Shown: positions 7,089 through 14,117 of the stretch, piece after piece | How the letters are laid out: each line of letters begins with the position of its first letter | Numbering within the stretch: the stretch's first letter is position 1 | Source of the DNA: an uncultured Prevotellaceae bacterium | GTDB lineage: Bacteria; Bacteroidota; Bacteroidia; Bacteroidales; Bacteroidaceae | Direction: 5' to 3' | Length of the DNA stretch: 15,136 nt | NCBI GenBank assembly: GCA_900313845.1 | Contig: OMTC01000006.1 | Location: forward strand, 1 to 15,136 | Notes under the pieces: generated by a model | Database searches by the model: none | Told to the model about the DNA's origin: nothing | What the model saw: only the letters and a program-made list of their open reading frames with translations | Program-made: the position numbers and the translations under genes

Positions 7089-7643
7089 ATGGTTTACAGA
7101 TTCATATTGATTTCCGATGAGGTGGAAGACTTCATGCGAGAAATAAAGATTGACTCCGATGCCACTTTCCTTGATTTCCACAAGGCAATATTGAAATCGT
7201 GTGGTTATAATGACGACCAAATCACTTCTTTCACCATCTGTGAGAATGGTTGGGAGAAATGTCAGGAAATCACACTCGAGGATATGAGTACCAGTTCCGA
7301 TGAGGATTCATACGTGATGGCAAAGACTCGTATCAGTGATTTTGTGGAAGAGGAAAAGCAGCATCTGCTATATACATTCGACCCGCTGGGAGACCGTGTT
7401 TTCTTCATCGAACTCTCTGAAATCATCATGGGTAAGAGTTTAAAGGAGCCAAAGGTGTCTCGTCAATTAGGGAATCCTCCTGCACAACAACTCGACTTCG
7501 ACGAACTCTTTGCTCGCAATCCTATTCAAGTTGACACGAATGCTGGTATCATGGACGATGATGATATGTTCGGCGATGGTATCAGTGATGAAGATATCGA
7601 CATGGAAGGACTTGACATCAGTGATGGTGATCCGTTTCAGTAA
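7089..7643 (+). CDS. Acidic protein with plasmid pRiA4b ORF-3-like domain, function unknown
   Basis: This 184-residue protein resembles the pRiA4b ORF-3 / IS1096 TnpR-like family at its N-terminal part (residues about 1-115): it starts MVYRFILISDEVEDFMREIKI, has the helix ATFLDFHKAILKSCGYNDDQI, the block TFDPLGDRVFFIELSEI at 96-112, and W55. The last 35 residues are strikingly acidic (MDDDDMFGDG, then ISDEDIDMEGLDISDGD). The family name comes from mobile elements, but nothing here suggests mobility: there are no terminal repeats or transposase, and codon usage looks like the neighbours. No catalytic motif is visible. It lies between lpxA (96 bases upstream) and miaA (49 bases downstream), probably co-transcribed. 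The acidic tail suggests binding of a basic partner or metal, which is speculation. Being a real gene is well supported; function is unknown. Confidence 0.85.
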   Translation: MVYRFILISDEVEDFMREIKIDSDATFLDFHKAILKSCGYNDDQITSFTICENGWEKCQEITLEDMSTSSDEDSYVMAKTRISDFVEEEKQHLLYTFDPLGDRVFFIELSEIIMGKSLKEPKVSRQLGNPPAQQLDFDELFARNPIQVDTNAGIMDDDDMFGDGISDEDIDMEGLDISDGDPFQ

Positions 7644-7681
7644 TTGAGAACCCTTTCGTGTGTTTTGATGTTTCATTCAAC

Positions 7682-7687
7682 AGGAGA
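7682..7687 (+). promoter_or_regulatory. Shine-Dalgarno sequence of miaA
   Basis: AGGAGA lies five bases before the miaA ATG at 7693. It is the only strong Shine-Dalgarno match found before a gene in this window; the other starts follow A/T-rich leaders. It fixes the miaA start. Confidence 0.75.
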
Positions 7688-7692
7688 TTGTT

Positions 7693-8607
7693 ATGAAAAC
7701 CCTGGTTGTTCTCTTAGGTCCAACGGCGGTCGGAAAAACAGAGCTTAGTCTTTCTTTGGCTAAGCTCTTGTCTTCTCCCATCATTTCGGCTGATTCACGT
7801 CAGATTTACAAGACGATACGAATCGGCACTGCTGCACCTACTGAAGAGCAACTTCGAGAAGTGAAACACTATTTTGTGCATCAACTGGAGCTGGATGAGT
7901 ATTACAGTGCTGCTCAGTTTGAAAGCGAGGTTCTGCAACTGTTGGACAATCATTTCAAGACGCACGATGTAGCACTCATGTCGGGCGGAAGCATGATGTA
8001 TATCGATGCAGTTTGCAAGGGAATCGACGATATTCCAACCATCAGCGACGACGTGAGGAATTTGATGCATGAACGTTTGAGAAACGAAGGGCTCGATGTG
8101 TTGAAAGCCGAATTGCGAATGATAGACCCCGACTACTATGCGATAGTGGATTTAAAGAATCAAAAACGTATTGTGCATGCGCTGGAAATCTATTATCAGT
8201 CGGGCAAGCCTTTCAGTTCGTTCCGCACCCATACTCAGAAGGAGCGTCCTTTCCGCATCGTGAAAATCGGATTGATGCGAAGTAGAGAAGTGCTGTTCCA
8301 GCGAATCAACCAACGTGTGGATGAGATGATGAAGGAAGGGCTGATGGAAGAAGTGAGAAGCGTTTATCATCTGAAGCATCTGAATTCTCTCAATACAGTT
8401 GGTTATAAGGAACTCTTCAAGGTGCTTGATGGGGAATGGGCATTGCCGATGGCTGTAGAAAGAATAAAAAAGAACACGCGCGTGTACGCGAAGAAGCAAA
8501 TGACATGGTTCAAGCACGATGAGGATATTCATTGGCTGAATCTTGACGATACATCCGTGGAGGAAGCGATTTCTTCCATCAATGAAATAATAAAAATGAA
8601 AAATTAA
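7693..8607 (+). CDS. miaA: tRNA dimethylallyltransferase MiaA
   Basis: MiaA transfers a dimethylallyl group from DMAPP to N6 of A37 in tRNAs that read codons beginning with U, producing i6A, which helps reading-frame maintenance. The 304 residues are of normal length. The P-loop GPTAVGKT is at 9-16 and DSRQIYK at 34-40, including the conserved aspartate D34. KGIDDIP lies at 109-115, and the C-terminal motifs NTVGYKEL (234-241) and TRVYAKKQMTWFK (262-274) are intact. In place of the common GGTGLY this protein has GGSMMYIDAV (98-107), a form I recall in one of the two MiaA paralogues of many Bacteroidales (the one often numbered 2), so a second copy may exist elsewhere. Translation starts behind a clear AGGAGA. 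The stop codon is inside the next repeat element. Confidence 0.96.
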   Translation: MKTLVVLLGPTAVGKTELSLSLAKLLSSPIISADSRQIYKTIRIGTAAPTEEQLREVKHYFVHQLELDEYYSAAQFESEVLQLLDNHFKTHDVALMSGGSMMYIDAVCKGIDDIPTISDDVRNLMHERLRNEGLDVLKAELRMIDPDYYAIVDLKNQKRIVHALEIYYQSGKPFSSFRTHTQKERPFRIVKIGLMRSREVLFQRINQRVDEMMKEGLMEEVRSVYHLKHLNSLNTVGYKELFKVLDGEWALPMAVERIKKNTRVYAKKQMTWFKHDEDIHWLNLDDTSVEEAISSINEIIKMKN

Positions 8608-8647
8608 AAATGAAGAGTGAGAGTTTTTACTTTTTATTTTTTAATTT
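8601..8647. repeat. Degenerate palindrome, probable copy 2 of the TTCTTCA-type family
   Basis: An arm at 8601-8620 (AAATTAAAAATGAAGAGTGA) can pair with 8627-8647 with one gap; several mismatches are G opposite T and so would still pair in RNA. It overlaps the last codons and the stop of miaA (8605-8607), and ends nine bases before the ATG of the penicillin-binding protein gene. AATTTACAT follows the right arm, as in copy 1. Confidence 0.5.
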
Positions 8648-8656
8648 ACATCACCT

Positions 8657-11017
8657 ATGATTAATGTTTTCAAAGCAATAGGACATGGCTTGAGCCGTGC
8701 TTGGTTTTGGTACAAAGCTCAGTATCGAGGGCGTTGGTATCAGCGAATTGTCACTCCCATAGCCACATTCATCGTTCTCTTCTTCCTCTATTTGAGAGCC
8801 GTGGATGTTGATTTCTTGGGACTCTTTGGCAAGTCGCCTGATATGGAAATTATCGAAAACCCTATCAACGATGAAGCTTCTCTTATCTATAGTGCTGACA
8901 GTGTGCTCATTGGAAAGTTCTTCAATGAGAATCGTTCTCCTGTGCAGTTTGAGGAAATATCTCCTTACATGATTGATGCGCTGATAAGTACGGAAGATGA
9001 ACGTTTCTATCTGCATCATGGCATCGATTACGGAGGATTGTTTGCAGCCTTCAAGGATATGCTTAAGGGTAATGCCCGAGGAGCCAGCACGATCACGCAG
9101 CAGTTGGTGAAGAACCTCTTCAAGATGCGCTCACAGTATTCCACCAGTGTGTTAGGTCGAGTGCCTGTGCTGAAAATACTCATCATGAAGTCGAAAGAGT
9201 GGATTACTGCCATCAAGATTGAGAATCTCTATAGCAAGAAGGACATCCTCACGCTCTATCTCAATACCGTTGACTTCGGAAGCAATGCGTTTGGTATCAA
9301 GACAGCTGCAAAAACCTATTTCAACACGACTCCCGACCAACTCAATCCTCAGCAGTGTGCTACTTTGGTAGGACTCCTGAAAGCCACCACCACCTATAAT
9401 CCGAAGGTCAATCCAAAGAATAGTTTGGCACGTAGAAACGTGGTTCTCAACAACATGCGAAAGTATGGTAGCCTTACAAAACAAGAGTGTGACTCTATTT
9501 CGCAACTACCGATGGACCTCAGTTATAGCGTTGAAAACACCTACGACGGACAAGCTCAGTATTTCCGTGAAAAGCTCAAGGACTACCTTGCTGATTGGTG
9601 CAAGGAAAACAATATCAACCTCTATGCCGATGGTCTGAAAATCTACACTACGGTTGACACGCGTTTGCAGAAGTATGCCGAGGAAGCCGTGCTCAAGCAG
9701 ATGCGTGTGCTTCAGCAGCGTTTCGACCAACATTGGCGTGGACGCACCCCTTGGCGAGATGAATATGGACGTGAGATTCCGAATTTCATCGAGAACATTG
9801 CCAAGAACTCATCCTATTACAAGATTCTTGAGAAGAAATACCCGAATCAGCCTGATTCCATTGACTTCTACATGAATCAGCCTCACACCGTGAAGCTTTT
9901 CACCTACGATACTCCCGACCGTACGATGGAGTGCGAAATCAGTACGATGGACTCCATCCGCTACATGGTTCGCCAGATGCACTGCGGATTTGTGGCGATG
10001 GAACCACAGACCAGCTTCGTGAGAGCTTGGGTGGGCGACATCGATTTCAATGCATGGAAATACGACAAGGTGACAGCCATGCGACAGCCTGGTTCCACCT
10101 TCAAACTCTTTGTCTATGCGGCAGCGATGGAAGTGCTCGGACTCACACCAACCGACCGTCGGCAAGACAGTTACATCTCCATCCCTGTGACGGATTCCAA
10201 GGGCAAGAACGGCTATTGGACACCTCATAACGCCAATGGCTATTGCACGAATGCATACGTCACGCTTCGTGCTGCCTTTGCCCGTTCCATCAATACCATT
10301 GCTGTGAAACTTGGGCAGGAAGCAGGCATTCCTTATGTCATCAACATGGCGAAACGCATGGGTATCAAGAGCAAGCTTGAGAACCTACCTTCTTTGGCGC
10401 TCGGTGCCAGCGATGTGACACTCCTTGAACTCATCGATGCCTATTGCTGTGTGATGAACGATGGTATGCAACGCGACCCGATACTTGTCACTCAAATCGT
10501 TGACCGTGAAGGCAATATCATCTATAATTGCCAGAACGAAGTGCCACTTCCAAAACGTGCCATGAACTATCGAACTGCGTTCTATATGCAGCGATTGCTT
10601 TGGGCTGGAATGCATGAGCCTGGAGGCACGACTCAAGCTTTGTGGGAATACATCCATTGCTACGACACTGAGTTTGGTGGAAAGACTGGTACCTCCTCCA
10701 ACCATTCCGATGCTTGGTTTGTCGGTTGCTCTCCTTATTTGGTGGGTGGAGCATGGTTCGGTGGCGAATACCGAAGTATCCATTTCCGCACAGGAGCCTT
10801 AGGTCAGGGTAGCCGCACAGCTCTTCCTATCTTCGGCTATTTTATGGATAAGGTGATGCACGACAGTAATTTCAAGCATTATCATGGCAAGTTCCCTGAA
10901 ATGAAGGAGGAAATCCTCTCCGAAACCTACGAGGGTGATTATGAAGATTCATTAGAGATGGACTCCCTCGATTATCTTCTTTCGGATTCTGATTACATAT
11001 ACTCCAACTACGATTAA
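8657..11017 (+). CDS. mrcA: Class A penicillin-binding protein (PBP1A type): peptidoglycan glycosyltransferase / transpeptidase
   Basis: A bifunctional enzyme that polymerises lipid II into glycan strands and cross-links stem peptides outside the inner membrane. Of 786 residues, about 1-30 are cytoplasmic and 31-47 (IVTPIATFIVLFFLYLR) form the membrane anchor. The GT51 glycosyltransferase covers about 85-270: catalytic glutamate E113 in TEDERFYLHHGID, then ARGASTITQQLVKNLF at 140-155. The transpeptidase covers about 430-745: nucleophile S480 in STFK (480-483), SIN at 544-546 and KTGTSSNHSDAWFVG from 676. A long insertion (about 345-430) lies between the two domains. The C-terminus is an unusual acidic, tyrosine-rich tail (about 750-786, with YEGDYEDSLEMDSLDYLL). 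The ATG at 8657 gives a normal N-terminus but no Shine-Dalgarno sequence. Name by similarity to MrcA/PBP1A; PBP1C is unlikely given the motifs and lack of its C-terminal domain. Confidence 0.94.
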   Translation: MINVFKAIGHGLSRAWFWYKAQYRGRWYQRIVTPIATFIVLFFLYLRAVDVDFLGLFGKSPDMEIIENPINDEASLIYSADSVLIGKFFNENRSPVQFEEISPYMIDALISTEDERFYLHHGIDYGGLFAAFKDMLKGNARGASTITQQLVKNLFKMRSQYSTSVLGRVPVLKILIMKSKEWITAIKIENLYSKKDILTLYLNTVDFGSNAFGIKTAAKTYFNTTPDQLNPQQCATLVGLLKATTTYNPKVNPKNSLARRNVVLNNMRKYGSLTKQECDSISQLPMDLSYSVENTYDGQAQYFREKLKDYLADWCKENNINLYADGLKIYTTVDTRLQKYAEEAVLKQMRVLQQRFDQHWRGRTPWRDEYGREIPNFIENIAKNSSYYKILEKKYPNQPDSIDFYMNQPHTVKLFTYDTPDRTMECEISTMDSIRYMVRQMHCGFVAMEPQTSFVRAWVGDIDFNAWKYDKVTAMRQPGSTFKLFVYAAAMEVLGLTPTDRRQDSYISIPVTDSKGKNGYWTPHNANGYCTNAYVTLRAAFARSINTIAVKLGQEAGIPYVINMAKRMGIKSKLENLPSLALGASDVTLLELIDAYCCVMNDGMQRDPILVTQIVDREGNIIYNCQNEVPLPKRAMNYRTAFYMQRLLWAGMHEPGGTTQALWEYIHCYDTEFGGKTGTSSNHSDAWFVGCSPYLVGGAWFGGEYRSIHFRTGALGQGSRTALPIFGYFMDKVMHDSNFKHYHGKFPEMKEEILSETYEGDYEDSLEMDSLDYLLSDSDYIYSNYD

Positions 11018-11058
11018 AAACATTTTTACAATCCCATCTCAATAAGATATGTTTTGTT

Positions 11059-11107
11059 GAAGAATGAATAGTGATTCTTCATTCTTCATTTTTCACTCTT
11101 CATTTAT
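11059..11107. repeat. Partial copy 3 of the TTCTTCA-type palindrome, upstream of the helicase gene
   Basis: GAAGAATGAAT (11059-11069) pairs with ATTCTTC units at 11074-11087, and the ATTCTTCATTCTTCATTTTT string runs on through CACTCTTCATTT to near the helicase start at 11114. The left arm is shorter than in copy 1. It fills most of the 96-base gap after the penicillin-binding protein gene. Confidence 0.65.
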
Positions 11108-11113
11108 TTTGGC

Positions 11114-13147
11114 ATGCAGATAGAAATCGACACCCAGAACCCGCAGTTTCGAAATGCACTGAATCTTGTTCAGTTCACTTCCAACTCCCTTTTCCTCACA
11201 GGAAAGGCTGGAACTGGCAAATCGACTTTCTTGAAATACATCTGCGAGCACACCAAGAAGAAGTACGTGGTGCTGGCACCCACAGGCATTGCTGCTATCA
11301 ATGCAGGCGGTGCCACCCTTCATAGCTTCTTTAAACTTCCTTTTCATCCCCTTGTTCCCGATGATCCACGCTATGCGGGGCGTAAACTCCGTGAGTTCCT
11401 TAAATATAATAAGGAGCATTGCAAGTTGGTTCGTGAAGTGGAACTGATTATTATCGATGAAATTTCAATGGTTCGAGCTGACATCATTGATTTCATCGAC
11501 CGTATTCTTCGTACTTATTCTGGCAATCAGCGTCAAGCTTTCGGTGGAAAACAGATGCTTTTTGTGGGCGACATCTTCCAGTTGGAACCTGTTGTAAAGC
11601 GTGATGAGCGCGATATTCTCAGCCGATTCTATGAGACACCTTATTTCTTTTCCGCTCGTGTTTTTCAGGAAATGAAACTGGTCTCCATTGAGTTCACAAA
11701 GGTGTATCGTCAAACCGACAAAGTATTCGTTTCTGTTCTCGACCATATCCGTACCAACACTGCTACTAAAGCCGACCTTCAGCTCATCAACTGCCAAGTA
11801 AGAAACGAAAGCGAGAACAAAACCGAAAGCGATCCTTCGGCACTTACCATCACCCTTGCAGCCCGTCGCGATACCGTCGATTTCATCAATCAATCCCGAC
11901 TATCTGCTCTTGAGGGTGACGTGCAGACGTTCAGAGGAGAGATTCAAGGAGAATTCCCTGAGAATTCTCTCCCCACTTTGCTCGAACTGCAACTGAAAGT
12001 GGGTGCGCAGGTCATTTTCATCAAGAACGACCGCGATAAGCGATGGGTAAATGGTTCGCTTGGTATGATAGAAGGTATTGATGTGGATGGTAAGTTCATC
12101 TATGTCATGACGGAAGATGGCAAGCACCATGATGTGGAGCGCGAGATTTGGGAAAATGTGCGCTACACTTACAACGAGAAGGAAAAGAAAATAGAGGAAG
12201 AAGAACTCGGTGTGTTTAAGCAGTTCCCACTCCGTCTTGCATGGGCAATCACCATTCATAAGAGTCAGGGACTCACTTTCGACCACGTGAATGTTGATTT
12301 CTCGGGTGGTGTTTTTGCAGGTGGACAAACCTACGTGGCGCTCAGTCGATGCCGTAGTCTTGAAGGACTTTCTCTCTCTCAGGAACTGAATTTTGCCGAC
12401 ATCTTCGTAAATCCTAATGTCGTTACTTTTTCCCAACAATTTAACGACCAACATGCTGTGGAAGTGGCATTGCGTCGAGCCGAAGCCGACATTCAGTATC
12501 ACGATGCTGCCCAAGCGTTCGATGCCTGCAATTTCGAGGAAGCGCTCGAACAGCTCATCCGTGCCATGCACTCCCGTTACGACATAGAAAAGCCTTGGGC
12601 AAAGCGACTCATCCGCAAGAAACTCTCCATCATTACTACGCAACGAGACACCATTGATTCTCTCACGAATCGATTGGAGACGATGGAAGCAGAACTCAAG
12701 GAGAAGCAGCGTCAGCTCAATAAGTTGGCTGAAGAATACGTACATTTGGCAGAACAAAGCATCGAGATGGATGATGCACGCTCAGCCATTGCCAACTACA
12801 CGAAGGCACTTTCCCTCAATCCTCAGTGTGTGGAGGCTCTCATTGGTAAGAGCCGCGTTCAACTCTCCCAGCGACGACTCACCAAAGCTCTTCACAACAT
12901 CAACGAAGCCCTCCGTATTGCTCCCCATAGTTTTAAGGCACTCTATACCCGTGGAAAAATCCTTTTCAATATGCGAGAACTCGATGCCGCTGCTGCCGAC
13001 CTCGACCGCTGCACCAGTCTTAAACCTAAGAATATCAGTGCCCATCAACTTTTCGGAGATATTCTTTCCGCACAAGGTGATGAAGATGCCGCCGCCCTTC
13101 AATATGCCATTGCCGAACGACTGAAAAAAGCAAAGGGTCTGGAATAG
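11114..13147 (+). CDS. PIF1/RecD-like superfamily 1 helicase with C-terminal TPR region
   Basis: The first 430 or so residues of this 677-residue protein form an SF1B-type DNA helicase. Walker A is GKAGTGKST at 30-38, APTGIAAINAGG lies at 55-66, Walker B LIIIDEISMV is at 111-120 (D115, E116), and VGDIFQLEPVV is at 151-161. After a beta-barrel-like insertion come HKSQGLTFDHV (382-392) and GQTYVALSRCRS (404-415), the motif V/VI region with arginine finger R412. All ATPase motifs are intact. Residues about 500-545 are a predicted coiled coil, and about 540-675 look like three to four TPR units (IANYTKALSLNPQCVEALIG; LHNINEALRIAPHSFKALYT; ADLDRCTSLKPKNISAHQLF), a protein-binding module. Role inferred: unwinding DNA or DNA/RNA hybrids in replication or repair, recruited by a TPR partner. 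Nothing ties it to the envelope genes upstream except position, 96 bases after the PBP gene. It converges on the response regulator gene. Confidence 0.9.
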   Translation: MQIEIDTQNPQFRNALNLVQFTSNSLFLTGKAGTGKSTFLKYICEHTKKKYVVLAPTGIAAINAGGATLHSFFKLPFHPLVPDDPRYAGRKLREFLKYNKEHCKLVREVELIIIDEISMVRADIIDFIDRILRTYSGNQRQAFGGKQMLFVGDIFQLEPVVKRDERDILSRFYETPYFFSARVFQEMKLVSIEFTKVYRQTDKVFVSVLDHIRTNTATKADLQLINCQVRNESENKTESDPSALTITLAARRDTVDFINQSRLSALEGDVQTFRGEIQGEFPENSLPTLLELQLKVGAQVIFIKNDRDKRWVNGSLGMIEGIDVDGKFIYVMTEDGKHHDVEREIWENVRYTYNEKEKKIEEEELGVFKQFPLRLAWAITIHKSQGLTFDHVNVDFSGGVFAGGQTYVALSRCRSLEGLSLSQELNFADIFVNPNVVTFSQQFNDQHAVEVALRRAEADIQYHDAAQAFDACNFEEALEQLIRAMHSRYDIEKPWAKRLIRKKLSIITTQRDTIDSLTNRLETMEAELKEKQRQLNKLAEEYVHLAEQSIEMDDARSAIANYTKALSLNPQCVEALIGKSRVQLSQRRLTKALHNINEALRIAPHSFKALYTRGKILFNMRELDAAAADLDRCTSLKPKNISAHQLFGDILSAQGDEDAAALQYAIAERLKKAKGLE

Positions 13148-13161
13148 TAAGTAATGATTTA

Positions 13162-13343
13162 AAAAACTTGGGATTATAATCAACCACGAATTTCTCGAAT
13201 TAAACGAATTATAAAAAAATTATTTAATCAGATTTCACGAACAAAAATGCTGGCATTTTTCAAATTAGAGAAATTAGATTAAATTAAAAACAGAAATTCG
13301 TTTAATTCGAGTAATTCGTGGTTGAAAAATATCCCAAGTTTTT
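13162..13343. repeat. Large inverted repeat between the convergent helicase and response regulator genes
   Basis: The 49-base arms at 13162-13210 and 13295-13343 are complementary at 44 of 49 positions. The outer ends read AAAAACTTGGGA / TCCCAAGTTTTT, and the inner part is CAACCACGAAT-type sequence with repeated AATTCG spacing. Four of the five mismatches fall together in one 5-base patch (13174-13179). A smaller hairpin AAAAATGC/GCATTTTT sits in the loop region at about 13244-13261. It lies 14 bases after the helicase stop and its end is five bases from the response regulator stop, so it could terminate both transcripts; the A and T runs at the outer ends suit a bidirectional terminator. The CCACGAATT...AATTCGTGG motif resembles a dispersed intergenic repeat I recall from Bacteroidota genomes (not checked). 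Confidence 0.85.
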
Positions 13344-13348
13344 AATTT

Positions 13349-13990
13349 CTAAATGAAATAGTCGGACTCGTCGATGAGTCCTGAGCGCATCGCCACTTTG
13401 ATGGCTTCGTGTGCGGTATTGACTTGTAATTTGCGGAAGATATTTTTGCGATGAGTGTTGATGGTATGGATGCTGGAGAAGCGTTCGTTGGCAATTTCCT
13501 TGGTTGTCTTTCCCTGAGCGATGGCTCGCATCACTTCAATTTCGGTGGCTGTGAGGGTGGAAGGTGATTCTTCTTCTCGCAACTTCTGGGCAAGGAGAAT
13601 CTCGGTGACGCGCTGGCAGAAATAGCGTCTGCCGCTAAGGATGGAACGGATGGCTTCGGTAAATTCGCGCAATGGTGCGTCCTTGAAGAGGATGCTCATG
13701 TTTTGACTTTGGTAAGCGATGGTGCGCAGGAAACTGTCGGTGAGGTCGTCGCTGAAGAGGAGCCAGTTGGCAGTGGGGAAACGCTGACTGATAATGAGCA
13801 GGTTCTGGGCATCAAAAAAGTCAAACAGGGTGTAGTCGATAATGACCACACTCTGTTCGTGTTCTTTGAGTTGCTCGATGAGCTCTGTTTTCTTAGACGC
13901 ATGCAGGATTCGCTTGCCCGGAAATCCATCAAGCAGATGTTCTACAGCAAAACGGGTAATCTCCTGATTGTCAGCAATAATAAAGTCCAT
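13349..13990 (-). CDS. NarL/FixJ-type response regulator transcription factor
   Basis: A 213-residue two-domain regulator. The receiver domain (about 1-120) has the phosphoacceptor D52 in VVIIDYTLFD, D7-N8 in place of the usual acidic pair, S80 in LLFSDD at the switch position and K103 in LFKDAPL. The LuxR-type helix-turn-helix (about 144-206) starts LTATEIEVMRAIAQGKTTKEIA and carries the recognition helix SIHTINTHRKNIFRKLQV. It should bind DNA as a dimer after phosphorylation by a sensor kinase, but no kinase gene is in the window, so its signal and targets are unknown. I chose the ATG at 13990 because MDFIIADNQEI begins the receiver fold. An in-frame ATG at 14074 would add 28 residues encoded by the repeat element and is unlikely. 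Three prime end meets the palindrome shared with the convergent helicase gene. Confidence 0.92.
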   Translation of the reverse strand: MDFIIADNQEITRFAVEHLLDGFPGKRILHASKKTELIEQLKEHEQSVVIIDYTLFDFFDAQNLLIISQRFPTANWLLFSDDLTDSFLRTIAYQSQNMSILFKDAPLREFTEAIRSILSGRRYFCQRVTEILLAQKLREEESPSTLTATEIEVMRAIAQGKTTKEIANERFSSIHTINTHRKNIFRKLQVNTAHEAIKVAMRSGLIDESDYFI

Positions 13991-14006
13991 GTAGTAAATT
14001 AATGAA

Positions 14007-14117
14007 TAAGCCCCTTCCCGTCCTCCCCGAGGGGAGGAGAAGGAAGTTACTTTTATCACTGAATCTATTGGCAACTATTATTTTAGCCTCCCCTCGGGGA
14101 GGTTTGGAGGGGGCTTA
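14007..14117. repeat. Pair of CCTCCCC palindromes in inverted orientation (MITE-like, 111 bases)
   Basis: The 31-base arms at 14007-14037 and 14087-14117 are inverted copies, complementary at 27 of 31 positions, with a 49-base spacer. Each arm carries its own hairpin: CCTCCCC GA GGGGAGG (14022-14037) and CCTCCCC TC GGGGAGG (14087-14102). Read on the minus strand, the right arm begins TAAGCCCCCTCC, whose TAA is the cysK stop codon (14115-14117). The left arm ends 17 bases before the response regulator ATG, so the element fills nearly the whole gap and lies in that gene's leader or promoter. The stable hairpin right after the cysK stop could terminate or stabilise the cysK mRNA. No transposase is nearby and no target duplication was recognised. 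Confidence 0.8.

Noticed and set aside
7089..7643. Acidic protein as part of an insertion sequence
   Set aside because: The family label comes from mobile elements, but there is no transposase, no target duplication and no change in base composition around it.
13991..14074. Upstream ATG that would extend the response regulator by 28 residues
   Set aside because: The extension is encoded by the palindromic repeat and precedes the normal receiver start at MDFIIADN.
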